This document shows positions 30,051-38,518 of a DNA stretch of 64,000 nucleotides, one piece after another. This DNA comes from Pseudomonas sp. SORT22 (lineage in GTDB: Bacteria > Pseudomonadota > Gammaproteobacteria > Pseudomonadales > Pseudomonadaceae). The notes under the pieces are model-generated. The model was not told where the DNA came from, did not search any database, and saw only the letters and a program-made list of their open reading frames with translations. The DNA lies in contig NZ_CP071007.1 of NCBI RefSeq assembly GCF_018417635.1, positions 854,001-918,000 of the forward strand, read 5' to 3'. The translations under genes were made by a program, and so were the position numbers. Within the stretch, counting starts at the first letter, position 1. Each line of letters opens with the position of its first letter.

Positions 30051-30470
30051 TCAAGCAGCGGGCTTGAGGCCGTACATGGCCAGTTGCTCGACACTGCCCT
30101 TGTGCTGGATCAGGCGCGGGTCGTTGAGCGGCAGGCGCTGGCCCAGTTCGCTTTCGAGAATAGCCTGCAGCTTGCTGTTGTCGACCTTGCCGTCGGCGCT
30201 GATGGCTTCATTGAGTTTTTCAGGCGCGACCTGGGCGGTGGTGCCGCCGGGCAGGTAGATGGCGCCGGTGGCGAAGTCGATGCCGAAAGCGATCAGGCCC
30301 GGGATCACATAGAAAAGAATGCCGATGGCGTCGAGGGCAGCGACCACCGGGTCGATCTTGCCTTCGATCTGGCCGCGCCGGTCGGGGAAGAACAGGGTGC
30401 CGCAGGCGGTCAGTTGGCTCAGCAGGGTGGCGATCACGACGCCGCCAATGACACGGGAGGGAATACGCAT
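30051..30470 (-). CDS. Small lipoprotein of unknown function
   Basis: A 139-residue protein with a lipoprotein signal peptide ending in LTAC (Cys23) followed by GTLFFPDRRGQIEGKIDP. A second hydrophobic segment (about 46-68, ALDAIGILFYVIPGLIAFGI) could span the membrane. The C-terminal half is polar (KLNEAISADGKVDNSKLQ, then RLPLNDPRLIQHKG). It resembles the small lipoproteins often annotated as polyribonucleotide nucleotidyltransferase-like by error, and no function is supported. The start is set by the signal peptide and GGAGAC-like site. Same strand as the CDF gene, 25 bases upstream of it. Confidence 0.75.
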   Translation of the reverse strand: MRIPSRVIGGVVIATLLSQLTACGTLFFPDRRGQIEGKIDPVVAALDAIGILFYVIPGLIAFGIDFATGAIYLPGGTTAQVAPEKLNEAISADGKVDNSKLQAILESELGQRLPLNDPRLIQHKGSVEQLAMYGLKPAA

Positions 30471-30588
30471 GGAAGTCTCCGGAATGAAGGCGACAAAGAT
30501 ACAGGCAAAGAGCCTGTATCTACAGCTAAGACCATGATAAGGCAGGCTCGGTTCGCCGTTATACTCGGCGGATTGTTTGAGGGCCACC

Positions 30589-33114
30589 ATGAAATCATTA
30601 CCGATCGATGCCGTACTGCCAGCCTTGCGCGCCGCCTTGAGCCAGCGCCACGAGGCAGTGCTCGAAGCGCCCCCCGGCGCCGGCAAGACCACCCGCGTAC
30701 CGCTGGCGCTGCTCGATGAGCCGTGGCTGGCCGGGCAGCGCATCCTCATGCTCGAACCTCGGCGCCTGGCGGCGCGGGCGGCGGCCGAACGGCTGGCCAG
30801 CGAGCTGGGTGAGCAGGTCGGGCAAACGGTCGGTTACCGCATTCGCCTGGACAGCAAGGTCGGGCCGAACACGCGCATCGAGGTGGTCACCGAAGGGATT
30901 CTCACCCGCCGCCTGCAGGCCGATCCGGCGCTGGACGGAGTGGGCCTGCTGATCTTCGACGAATTCCACGAGCGCAGCCTCGATGCTGACCTGGCCCTGG
31001 CCCTGAGCCTCAATGGTCGCGAATTGTTGCGTGACGACCCGCCGCTGAAAATCCTGCTGATGTCGGCGACCCTTGAGGGCGAGCGCCTGTCGAGCCTGCT
31101 CGACGATGCTCCGGTGGTCAGCAGCGAAGGGCGCATGTACCCGGTGGATATTTGCTGGAGCCGGCCGTTCCAGGCAGGCGAGTTCATCGAGCCGCGGGTG
31201 GTCGATACGGTGCTGCAGGCCATCAGCGACGAGTCGGGCAGCGTGCTGGTGTTCCTGCCGGGGCAGGCGGAGATTCGCCGCGTGCATCAGTCACTGCAGG
31301 AGGCCCTGGGCGAGCGCCGCGATATCCTCCTGTGCCCGCTGCATGGCGAGCTCGATCTCAATGCCCAGCGCGCCGCCATCGACACGCCAGCCGCCGGCCT
31401 GCGCAAAGTGGTGCTGGCGACCAACATCGCCGAGACCAGCCTGACCATCGACGGTGTGCGCGTGGTGGTCGATGCGGGCCTGGCGCGGGTGCCGCGCTTT
31501 GATCCTGGCAGCGGCATGACCCGCCTGGACACCCAGCGCATCTCCCGCGCCAGCGCCACCCAGCGTGCTGGCCGCGCTGGGCGCCTGGAGCCCGGCGTGT
31601 GTTATCGCTTGTGGTCCGAAGCCCAGCACGAGCAACTGGCGGCCTATGGCGCGGCCGAAATTCTCCAGGCTGACCTGGCTGGATTGGCCCTGCAACTGTC
31701 GCGCTGGGGCGTTACCCCCGAACAACTGCGCTGGCTCGACCAACCGCCTGCGGCCGCCTATGGCCAGGCGCTGGAGCTGTTGCAGCGCCTGGGCGCATTC
31801 AAGGCCGACAGCCCGGACAGCCTCAGCGCCCACGGCCAGGCCATGGCCGAACTGCCGGCGCATCCGCGCATCGCCCACCTGCTGTTGCGCGGCCAGGACC
31901 TGGGCCTGGCCGACATGGCCTGCGATGTCGCCGCCTTGCTCGGTGAGCGCGACATTCTGCGCGGCGGCGGTGCCGACCTGCATAGCCGCCTGGCCCTGCT
32001 CAGCGGCGAAACCCGCGCGGCCAAAGGCGCGCAGGGCGGTGTGCAGCGCGCCCGGCAACTGGCCCGTCAGTACCGCGGTTACCTGCGCGGCAAAGCCACT
32101 GCAGCCGTCGCCGACCCCGAGCATTCGCGCTGGCTCGGCGCCCTGCTGGCACTGGCTTATCCCGACCGCGTTGCGCAGCAGCGGCGTGCCGGCGGTGCGG
32201 AATATCGCCTGGCCAACGGTCGCGCTGCGTTGTTTGGCGAAGCCGATGCCTTGATGAAACATTCGTGGCTGGTGATCGCCGATCTGGGCAGCCGTCAGGG
32301 CCAGCGCGAGGAGCGCATTTACCTGGCCGCCGATTTCGACCCGGCGCTGTTCGATGGGGTGCTGGCCGAACAGGTGCGCAGCCTGGATATCCTCGACTGG
32401 GACGAACGCGAGAACGTTTTGCGTGCCGAGCGTCAGCGCAAGGTCGGCGAGCTGGTGCTCAGCCGCGAGCCTTTGACCGGCCTGGATGAAGACGCCCGCG
32501 CCAAGGCACTGCTGGAACTGGTGCGGCGCAAGGGTCTGGAGTTGCTGTCGTGGACGCCCGAGCTGCGCCAGTGGCAGGCGCGGGTGGCGCTGTTGCGCCA
32601 GCTCGACCTGGCAAGCCGTGGTGAAAGCGAGTGGCCGGACCTGGGTGATGCCGCGCTGCTGGCGAACCTGTCCGAGTGGTTGCAACCCTACCTGGGCAAG
32701 GTCACCCGCCTGAGCCATTTTGCCCAGCTCGACCTCGCGTCGATCTTGCGCAACCTGCTGCCCTGGCCGCTGCCCCAGCGCCTGGATGAGCAGGCGCCGG
32801 TGCACCTGAGTGTGCCCTCGGGTTCGAACATTCGCCTGGACTACAGCGAAACCCCGCCGATTCTCGCCGTGCGTCTGCAGGAACTGTTCGGCCTGGCCGA
32901 AACTCCGCGCATCGCCCAGGGCCGTCAGCAAGTCCTGCTGCATTTGCTGTCGCCCGCGCGCAGGCCGGTACAGGTGACTCAGGACCTGGCCAACTTCTGG
33001 CGCAGTACCTATGCCGAAGTGAAGAAAGACCTCAAAGGGCGCTACCCCAAGCACTACTGGCCGGATGACCCGTTGGTGGCCGAAGCCACGGCGCGGGCCA
33101 AGCCGCGCAAGTAG
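30589..33114 (+). CDS. hrpB: ATP-dependent helicase HrpB
   Basis: DEAH-family helicase of 841 residues. The ATG at 30589 (MKSLPIDAVLPALRAAL) is chosen over an upstream TTG. Motif I is APPGAGKTT (27-35), motif II is DEFHE in LLIFDEFHERSLDADL, motif III is SATLEG, and motif VI is QRAGRAGRLEPGVCYRLW. The HA2 region and the C-terminal HrpB domain follow to the end. The family is widespread in proteobacteria; its substrate is not well defined. A TATACT hexamer 24 bases before the start could be its -10. The stop directly abuts the stop of the convergent EEP gene with no gap. Confidence 0.94.
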   Translation: MKSLPIDAVLPALRAALSQRHEAVLEAPPGAGKTTRVPLALLDEPWLAGQRILMLEPRRLAARAAAERLASELGEQVGQTVGYRIRLDSKVGPNTRIEVVTEGILTRRLQADPALDGVGLLIFDEFHERSLDADLALALSLNGRELLRDDPPLKILLMSATLEGERLSSLLDDAPVVSSEGRMYPVDICWSRPFQAGEFIEPRVVDTVLQAISDESGSVLVFLPGQAEIRRVHQSLQEALGERRDILLCPLHGELDLNAQRAAIDTPAAGLRKVVLATNIAETSLTIDGVRVVVDAGLARVPRFDPGSGMTRLDTQRISRASATQRAGRAGRLEPGVCYRLWSEAQHEQLAAYGAAEILQADLAGLALQLSRWGVTPEQLRWLDQPPAAAYGQALELLQRLGAFKADSPDSLSAHGQAMAELPAHPRIAHLLLRGQDLGLADMACDVAALLGERDILRGGGADLHSRLALLSGETRAAKGAQGGVQRARQLARQYRGYLRGKATAAVADPEHSRWLGALLALAYPDRVAQQRRAGGAEYRLANGRAALFGEADALMKHSWLVIADLGSRQGQREERIYLAADFDPALFDGVLAEQVRSLDILDWDERENVLRAERQRKVGELVLSREPLTGLDEDARAKALLELVRRKGLELLSWTPELRQWQARVALLRQLDLASRGESEWPDLGDAALLANLSEWLQPYLGKVTRLSHFAQLDLASILRNLLPWPLPQRLDEQAPVHLSVPSGSNIRLDYSETPPILAVRLQELFGLAETPRIAQGRQQVLLHLLSPARRPVQVTQDLANFWRSTYAEVKKDLKGRYPKHYWPDDPLVAEATARAKPRK

Positions 33115-34194
33115 TCACGGCTGCGCCGGCAACAGCAGGCGCGCCGTCACTGGCAGGTGATCGGAAATCTCCAGGGTGTCCTGCTGAATTACCTGTGCCC
33201 CCAGACGCTGCAGTTTGGGGCTGTGGAACAGGTAGTCGAGGGTGCGGTCCGGGCCTTGCAGGTTGCGGTCGTTGGGGTAGTGGGTCAGCCAGGCCGCGCG
33301 GTCGGCGCCGCTGGCTTCGGCGTTGCTGGGGATCATCGGGTATTTGTCCCAGAGCAGATGCAGGTCGCTGTCGGCACCGTACTGGCCGCGCAGTTCGGCC
33401 GGCAGGCGGCGGTACTGGCCGAGCGGCAGCAGGTTGAAGTCGCCGCCGATCAACCACGGCGTGCCTTGGCTTTCCAGCTTGTCGAGCAGGCGCGTCACCT
33501 GTTGCACCTGCTGGCGCTGGATATCGCTGCCGGCTTCGAAGGTCGCCAGGCGGGTGTTGAGCACCGCCAGCTGACCGCCATCGCGCAGCGGCAGGTAGCT
33601 GGCAACAATCGCCTGCTGCGGTTGCAGCAAGCGCTGCCAGGCATTGCTGGCGTCGACCGGCAATTGCAGGCGCTCGGCCTGCTTGATCGGGTAGCGGCTC
33701 AGGGTCGCCAGGCTGCGGCCGACACTGCCGAAGATGTGCCAGTCGGGGACGAAATCGGCTTTCCAGTCGTAGGCCTGCACCGCGCAGGGGTAAATATCCA
33801 CCAGCCGTTCGCGCAGCAGTGCCAGTTGGTCTTGGTAGCCGCTGGCCTTGGCGTTGTTGTCCAGTTCCTGGAGCAGGACGATGTCCGGCTGCTCGGCGCG
33901 GATTACCCGCGCCACTTCATCAAGGTTGAAGGCGAGGTCTTCAGGGGTAGGGCGGGTATCGTCGCCGCGGCCCTGGTCGTACCAGAATACGTAGCGCTTG
34001 CCGGCCAGGTACTGCACGTTCCAGGTCATCACCTTGAGCACCTGGCCGGGTACCAGCGCCGCCGTGCTGGCCCGGCAACTGACCGCCAGGCTCTCGCGCG
34101 GTTCAGGTTGCCAGCTCAGCTGGCTGGCCAGCAGCCACAGCAGGGCGATCACAACAAGCAGGGTCAGCAGGGCGTTGCGCAGTAGTCGGGTCAT
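33115..34194 (-). CDS. Membrane-anchored endonuclease/exonuclease/phosphatase family protein
   Basis: A 359-residue protein with an N-terminal signal anchor (about 7-25, LLTLLVVIALLWLLASQL) followed by a periplasmic EEP (DNase I-like) domain. Catalytic motifs are MTWNVQYL near 56, the magnesium-binding Glu in LLQELDNNA near 109, GGDFNLLPLGQ near 234, DRTLDYLF near 318 and ISDHLPV near 344. The fold covers nucleases, inositol phosphatases and sphingomyelinases, and the real substrate cannot be assigned. It is in tandem with the YciC-like gene 11 bases upstream. Confidence 0.87.
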   Translation of the reverse strand: MTRLLRNALLTLLVVIALLWLLASQLSWQPEPRESLAVSCRASTAALVPGQVLKVMTWNVQYLAGKRYVFWYDQGRGDDTRPTPEDLAFNLDEVARVIRAEQPDIVLLQELDNNAKASGYQDQLALLRERLVDIYPCAVQAYDWKADFVPDWHIFGSVGRSLATLSRYPIKQAERLQLPVDASNAWQRLLQPQQAIVASYLPLRDGGQLAVLNTRLATFEAGSDIQRQQVQQVTRLLDKLESQGTPWLIGGDFNLLPLGQYRRLPAELRGQYGADSDLHLLWDKYPMIPSNAEASGADRAAWLTHYPNDRNLQGPDRTLDYLFHSPKLQRLGAQVIQQDTLEISDHLPVTARLLLPAQP

Positions 34195-34205
34195 CGGCTA
34201 ACCAG

Positions 34206-34874
34206 TCAGGACAGCGGTGGCTCTGTCGCCGGTTCGCTGACCAGCATGTACAGGCGGAACATCACTACGGTGCTGAACAGCTGCAAAAAGCCGTTGCCGC
34301 TATCCAGAGCCAGTTGCGCCAGCGGCGACGGCTCGGGCACCAGCATCATGCTCAGGCCGTCGATCAGCCACAGCACTGCCATTACGCCGAGGACGCAACT
34401 GAAGATGCGCCAGAAGTTGCCGGTGGTCATCTGGAAACTGGTACGCATGGCTTCGATCGGTGGCTGGCCGCGCAATACCAGGGCGTATTCGGCAAACACC
34501 AGGTGGATCATCACCCAGATGCCGGGAATGATGAACAGCGCGGCGCCGGCCATGATCAGCAACGAGCTGAGCATCACCATCAGCGCAAACGACGGCCACA
34601 GGCGCAAGGCCATGGCCAGCAGGTTGCGCTTGAGCGGGGCGTAGCCGTTGCTGCGGCTGTCGAGGTAGAGGATCAGCGCGGCGCTGTACAGCGGGTAGAA
34701 CAGCAGGCTGACCAGCATGCCGTAGCCTGGCGAGGCGTCCTTGCCCAGTTGCTGGTACAGCAATTGGGCGCACAGGGCTTCGAGCACCACCAGCGGCAGG
34801 CACAACTGGGCAATGCTCAGCAGGTGACGGCGGAAGAAATACAGGGAGTCGCGCAGAACACTAAGCGGATTCAT
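34206..34874 (-). CDS. YciC family inner-membrane protein
   Basis: A 222-residue polytopic membrane protein matching the YciC/UPF0259 family. It starts MNPLSVLRDSLYFFRRHLLS at ATG 34874; 19 upstream in-frame codons are excluded. Five or six membrane helices are evident, with the family-typical PGIWVMIHLVFAEYALVLRG near 120 and MRTSFQMTTGNFWRIF near 145. The function is unknown. Divergent from the DUF2076 gene (153-base shared upstream region). Confidence 0.88.
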   Translation of the reverse strand: MNPLSVLRDSLYFFRRHLLSIAQLCLPLVVLEALCAQLLYQQLGKDASPGYGMLVSLLFYPLYSAALILYLDSRSNGYAPLKRNLLAMALRLWPSFALMVMLSSLLIMAGAALFIIPGIWVMIHLVFAEYALVLRGQPPIEAMRTSFQMTTGNFWRIFSCVLGVMAVLWLIDGLSMMLVPEPSPLAQLALDSGNGFLQLFSTVVMFRLYMLVSEPATEPPLS

Positions 34875-35027
34875 CGGTCGATATCGCATTGAATAAAAGC
34901 AGGGCGTCACTTTAGCCCAGGCGCTGGCCAACCTGAAGAAAGTTTAATCCCGGCTTGTGTTGAATCTGGCGCCTCGGCACCCCATTTTACCGGTACCCGT
35001 TTTTCCGCTTTTGCAGTGAGGTTGCCC

Positions 35028-35774
35028 ATGAACAGTGAAGAACAAACCCTGATCGACGGCCTGTTCGGTCGGCTCAAGCAGGCCGAAGATCCGGCCGTGC
35101 CGCGTGATGCCCAGGCCCAGGCGCGCATTGGCGAGCACCTGCAGCAGCAACCGGCGGCGCCTTACTACATGGCCCAGGCGATCCTGGTGCAGGAAGCGGC
35201 GCTCAAGCGCCTGGATGAACAGAACAAGCAACTGCAGGCCGAGCTCAAACAGGCCAAGGCCCAGGTAGCCGCTACCGCACCGAGCAGCAGTGGCGGCTTC
35301 CTGTCGAGCATCTTCGGCAGCGGCACCCGCGACCCGCAGCCGGTGCAAAACCAGGCGGCGGCCAGCGCTCCTGCCAGTGGTGGCGGCTGGCGCGAACCGT
35401 CGCGCCCCTCGTTCAACCCGCCGGCCCAGCAGCAGGGCTTCAACGCAGCTCCCGCCCAGGCCCCGGCCCGCGGCGGTGCCAGCAGCTTCCTTGGTGGCGC
35501 GCTGCAAACTGCTGCAGGCGTGGCCGGCGGGGTGATGCTGGCCCAGGGCATCAGCAGCCTGTTCAACCATCACTCGCAGCCTGAAGAGGTGGTCGAAGTG
35601 ATCAAGGAAGAACCAGCACCCGCCAGCGATAGCGGCGGCTGGGGCAGCAACGACGAGCAGCGCCTGACCGCCGACAACGGCGGCTATGGCAACGACCAGG
35701 GCGGCTTCATCGACACCGACTACGGCAGCGATGATGGCGGCTTCTTCGGCGGCGACGACGACAGCTTCGTCTGA
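35028..35774 (+). CDS. DUF2076 domain protein
   Basis: A 248-residue protein matching DUF2076: an N-terminal helical head (MNSEEQTLIDGLFGRLKQAE) and a coiled coil (about 50-85, EAALKRLDEQNKQLQAEL). A Gly/Ser/Pro-rich linker and a short hydrophobic glycine zipper (GGALQTAAGVAGGVMLAQGI, about 148-167) follow, then a highly acidic, Gly-rich tail ending in Asp repeats (SDDGGFFGGDDDSFV). Members are described as putative periplasmic ligand-binding sensors, but there is no signal peptide here. ATG 35028 is used. Confidence 0.85.
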   Translation: MNSEEQTLIDGLFGRLKQAEDPAVPRDAQAQARIGEHLQQQPAAPYYMAQAILVQEAALKRLDEQNKQLQAELKQAKAQVAATAPSSSGGFLSSIFGSGTRDPQPVQNQAAASAPASGGGWREPSRPSFNPPAQQQGFNAAPAQAPARGGASSFLGGALQTAAGVAGGVMLAQGISSLFNHHSQPEEVVEVIKEEPAPASDSGGWGSNDEQRLTADNGGYGNDQGGFIDTDYGSDDGGFFGGDDDSFV

Positions 35775-35875
35775 CCGCGCTTACCCGCATGGCCCGCGGG
35801 CTGGCATACTGGGCGCCGAAACGGCCCCGGTGTGCGGCGGCCGGCAACAGCGCCGTGGCGCCATGAGGAAAAGCG

Positions 35876-36355
35876 GTGAAGAAGATCGCGGTATTCGCCG
35901 ATGTGCAAAACCTCTACTACACCGTGCGCCAGGCCTACGGTTGCCACTTCAACTACGCGGCGCTGTGGGCCGATATCAGCCAGCACGGGCAGATCGTCGA
36001 GGCGGTGGCTTACGCCATCGACCGCGGCGACAGCAAGCAGCAGCAGTTTCAACAGATCCTGCGCAACCTCGGTTTCACGGTCAAACTCAAACCCTACATC
36101 CAGCGCAGCGACGGCTCGGCCAAGGGCGACTGGGACGTGGGCATCACCCTCGATGTGATCGATGCCGCCGCGCGGGTCGATGAGGTGGTGCTGGCCTCCG
36201 GCGACGGCGATTTCGACCTGCTGCTGGAACGGGTCATCAGCCGTCACGGCATTCAGGCCGTTGCCTATGGCGTGCCGGGGCTGACCGCCAACTCACTGAT
36301 TCGCGCTGCTAGCCGATATGTGCCCATCGAGGGCAGCCTGCTGCTCAAGCATTAA
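35876..36355 (+). CDS. NYN domain nuclease (LabA/DUF88 family)
   Basis: A 159-residue PIN-like NYN-domain protein, predicted metal-dependent RNase. Conserved acidic residues appear in FADVQNLYY (8-16), KGDWDVGITLDVID (about 83-96) and LASGDGDFDLLLERV (about 105-119). The start is GTG 35876 with GAGGAA 6 bases upstream; an ATG at 35863 is out of frame. LabA-type proteins occur in varied contexts and targets are mostly unknown. The stop is 19 bases before the TTG start of a DEDDh exonuclease gene, suggesting joint expression. Confidence 0.87.
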   Translation: MKKIAVFADVQNLYYTVRQAYGCHFNYAALWADISQHGQIVEAVAYAIDRGDSKQQQFQQILRNLGFTVKLKPYIQRSDGSAKGDWDVGITLDVIDAAARVDEVVLASGDGDFDLLLERVISRHGIQAVAYGVPGLTANSLIRAASRYVPIEGSLLLKH

Positions 36356-36374
36356 GATTTTTGAGGTTGTCGTT

Positions 36375-36977
36375 TTGGAACGTATCGCTGTCATCGACTT
36401 TGAAACCACTGGCATTTCACCCGGCGCCGGTTGCCGCGCCACCGAAGTGGCGGTGGTCATGCTGGAACGCGGGCGCATCGTCGAGCGCTACCAAAGCCTG
36501 ATGAATGCCGGGGTACCGGTACCGGCGTTTGTCGCCGGCCTGACCGGTATCACCACCGCCATGCTGCGCAGCGCGCCGCCAATTGCCCGGGTGATGAACG
36601 AAGTAGCCGAGTTCGTTGGCGATACGCCGATGCTCGCCCACAACGCCTCGTTCGACCAGAAGTTCTGGGACTACGAGCTGGCGCAGATCGGCCGTAGCCG
36701 TAGTCAGCGTTTCGCCTGCTCGATGTTGCTGGCGCGGCGCCTGATGCCCTCGGCGCCAAACCACAAGCTGGGCACCCTGACCCGCTGGGCCGGCCTGCCT
36801 GACACCGGCACCGCGCACCGGGCCATGGCCGATGCCGAAATGGCCGCCAACCTCGCCCAGCACCTGGCCGGACAATTGCGCCAGCAGGGCGTCAACGGCG
36901 TTTCCCACCAATTGTTCTGCAGCCTGCAGAAAGTCCCCGCGGCGAAGATCGGCGAAGCGCTGAAAACCTATCGCTAG
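36375..36977 (+). CDS. DEDDh 3'-5' exonuclease (DnaQ-like)
   Basis: A 200-residue protein of the DnaQ/RNase T superfamily. Exo I is VIDFETTGIS (6-15), Exo II is HNASFDQKFWDYEL (near 95) and Exo III is HRAMADAEMAANLA (near 151), giving the full D-E-D-D-h set. No ATG is near; the best start is TTG 36375, placed 8 bases after GAGG. The longer frame runs into the NYN gene. It could be a proofreading-like or RNA-trimming exonuclease; it is not the main dnaQ, which is longer and lies next to rnhA. It overlaps the convergent Lrp gene by 4 bp. Confidence 0.85.
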   Translation: MERIAVIDFETTGISPGAGCRATEVAVVMLERGRIVERYQSLMNAGVPVPAFVAGLTGITTAMLRSAPPIARVMNEVAEFVGDTPMLAHNASFDQKFWDYELAQIGRSRSQRFACSMLLARRLMPSAPNHKLGTLTRWAGLPDTGTAHRAMADAEMAANLAQHLAGQLRQQGVNGVSHQLFCSLQKVPAAKIGEALKTYR

Positions 36978-37432
36978 GCCTTCTTGCCGTTGTGTTCCAG
37001 GTGGCCCAGCGGCAAGCGCCGTTCCACGGCGCTGGAGAGAATGATCGAGGTCTTGCTGAAGCCGAACCGGGCGACCCGGTTGATCAGCTCTTCGAGTTCC
37101 GGCATCGAACCCACTGCCGCTTGCATGATCACGCAGGGGTCGCCGGTCACCCGGTGGCACTCGGTCAGTTGCGGAATCTGCGTGAGTTCTTCGTAGGTTT
37201 GCTGGTTGCCATGGCTGGCCAGGCGCAGTTCGATCACGCACTGGATCGGCAGGCCGATCTTCTCCAGGTCGACCTTGGCCTGGTAGCCGGTAATCACCCC
37301 GCTGGCCTCAAGCTTGGCCACCCGCTCGGCCACCGCCGGAGCGGAGAGATTGACCTTGCGCGCGAGCTCGGCGAAGGAGGCGCGGCCGTTGTCCAGCAGG
37401 GCGCTGAGGAGCATGCGATCGTATTTGTCCAT
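36974..37432 (-). CDS. Lrp/AsnC family transcriptional regulator
   Basis: A 152-residue regulator starting MDKYDRMLLSALLDNGRASF (ATG 37432). The helix-turn-helix is SFAELARKVNLSAPAVAERVAK (about 19-40); the RAM ligand-binding domain covers about 65-140. It is divergent from an EamA-type exporter gene (153-base gap), a common arrangement in which the Lrp protein senses an amino acid and switches on the exporter. That link is inferred from position only. Confidence 0.9.
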   Translation of the reverse strand: MDKYDRMLLSALLDNGRASFAELARKVNLSAPAVAERVAKLEASGVITGYQAKVDLEKIGLPIQCVIELRLASHGNQQTYEELTQIPQLTECHRVTGDPCVIMQAAVGSMPELEELINRVARFGFSKTSIILSSAVERRLPLGHLEHNGKKA

Positions 37433-37585
37433 GGGTTTCCAGGGGCGGGTTGTTGATTCCAAGGCGCAAGGCCAAAAGATCCGTTGTTTCAAAAGTGTAC
37501 GGTTCGTTTAAACAGGTTTTGTAACTTATGTTTACTGCGCTGCCTTTCTAAACTAACTGCCCGACACCCATAATTCGAGCCCCCC

Positions 37586-38518
37586 ATGCCTGCCTCCCGT
37601 CGCTTCCCGTTAGTCTTGATCGGTGCCTTTCTCGCCTTGTACCTGGTCTGGGGCTCGACTTACCTGGTGATTCGCATCGGCGTCGAATCCTGGCCGCCGT
37701 TGCTGATGGCCGGGGTGCGTTTCGTCATTGCCGGCTCCTTGCTCTACGGCTTTTTGCGCTGGCGCGGCGTGCCGGCGCCGACCTGGCCGCAATGGCGGGC
37801 GGCGAGTGTCATCGGCGTATTGCTGCTCAGTTGCGGCAACGGCGGCGTAACCCTGGCTGAACATGCCGGTGTAGCTTCAGGCGTGGCAGCGCTGGCGGTG
37901 GCCACAGTGCCGCTGTTCACCTTGATGTTCGGCCTGCTCTGGGGCCATCGCAACACCCGTCTGGAATGGGCCGGGATTGTCCTCGGCCTGGTCGGCATCG
38001 CCTTGCTCAACCTCGGCTCCAACCTGCAGGCCAGCCCGGTCGGCGCTGCGCTGATCCTGTTTGCCGCCGCCTCCTGGGCCTTCGGTTCGGTCTGGAGCAA
38101 AAGCCTGCCGCTGCCCGCCGGGCCGATGGCCAGCGCCGCAGAAATGCTTGTCGGTGGCGTGGTCTTGCTGCTCGGCAGCGCCCTGAGTGGCGAACGCATG
38201 ACCCAGATGCCTACCGCCGCTGGCTGGGGGGCGCTGGCCTATCTGGTGTTCTTCGGTTCGATCCTGGCCTTCAGCGCCTACATGTACCTGCTCAAGCATG
38301 TGCGCCCGGCCGCAGCCACCAGTTATGCCTACGTCAACCCGGCGGTGGCGGTGTTGCTGGGGATCGTTTTTGCCGGCGAGCAAATTGGTTTCGAGGAATG
38401 CGTGGCAATGGCGGTTATCATTGGCGCCGTTGTGCTGATCGGTGTGCCGCAGTGGCGCCGGCCGGCAGTGGAAAAAGCCAAAACTGTTGGCGAAGTGGAA
38501 GGTGAACTGTGTAAATGA
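37586..38518 (+). CDS. EamA/DMT family transporter (YedA-like)
   Basis: A 310-residue drug/metabolite transporter with ten predicted membrane helices in two EamA repeats. Residues 1-40 read PLVLIGAFLALYLVWGSTYL, and VWGSTY is the hallmark of YedA/RhaT-like members. The second repeat includes GSVWSKSLPLPAGPM and SYAYVNPAVAVLLG. Probably an exporter of amino acids or related metabolites, given the divergent Lrp-type regulator. The stop overlaps the start of the next gene (ATGA at 38515-38518), so they are translationally coupled. Confidence 0.9.
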   Translation: MPASRRFPLVLIGAFLALYLVWGSTYLVIRIGVESWPPLLMAGVRFVIAGSLLYGFLRWRGVPAPTWPQWRAASVIGVLLLSCGNGGVTLAEHAGVASGVAALAVATVPLFTLMFGLLWGHRNTRLEWAGIVLGLVGIALLNLGSNLQASPVGAALILFAAASWAFGSVWSKSLPLPAGPMASAAEMLVGGVVLLLGSALSGERMTQMPTAAGWGALAYLVFFGSILAFSAYMYLLKHVRPAAATSYAYVNPAVAVLLGIVFAGEQIGFEECVAMAVIIGAVVLIGVPQWRRPAVEKAKTVGEVEGELCK

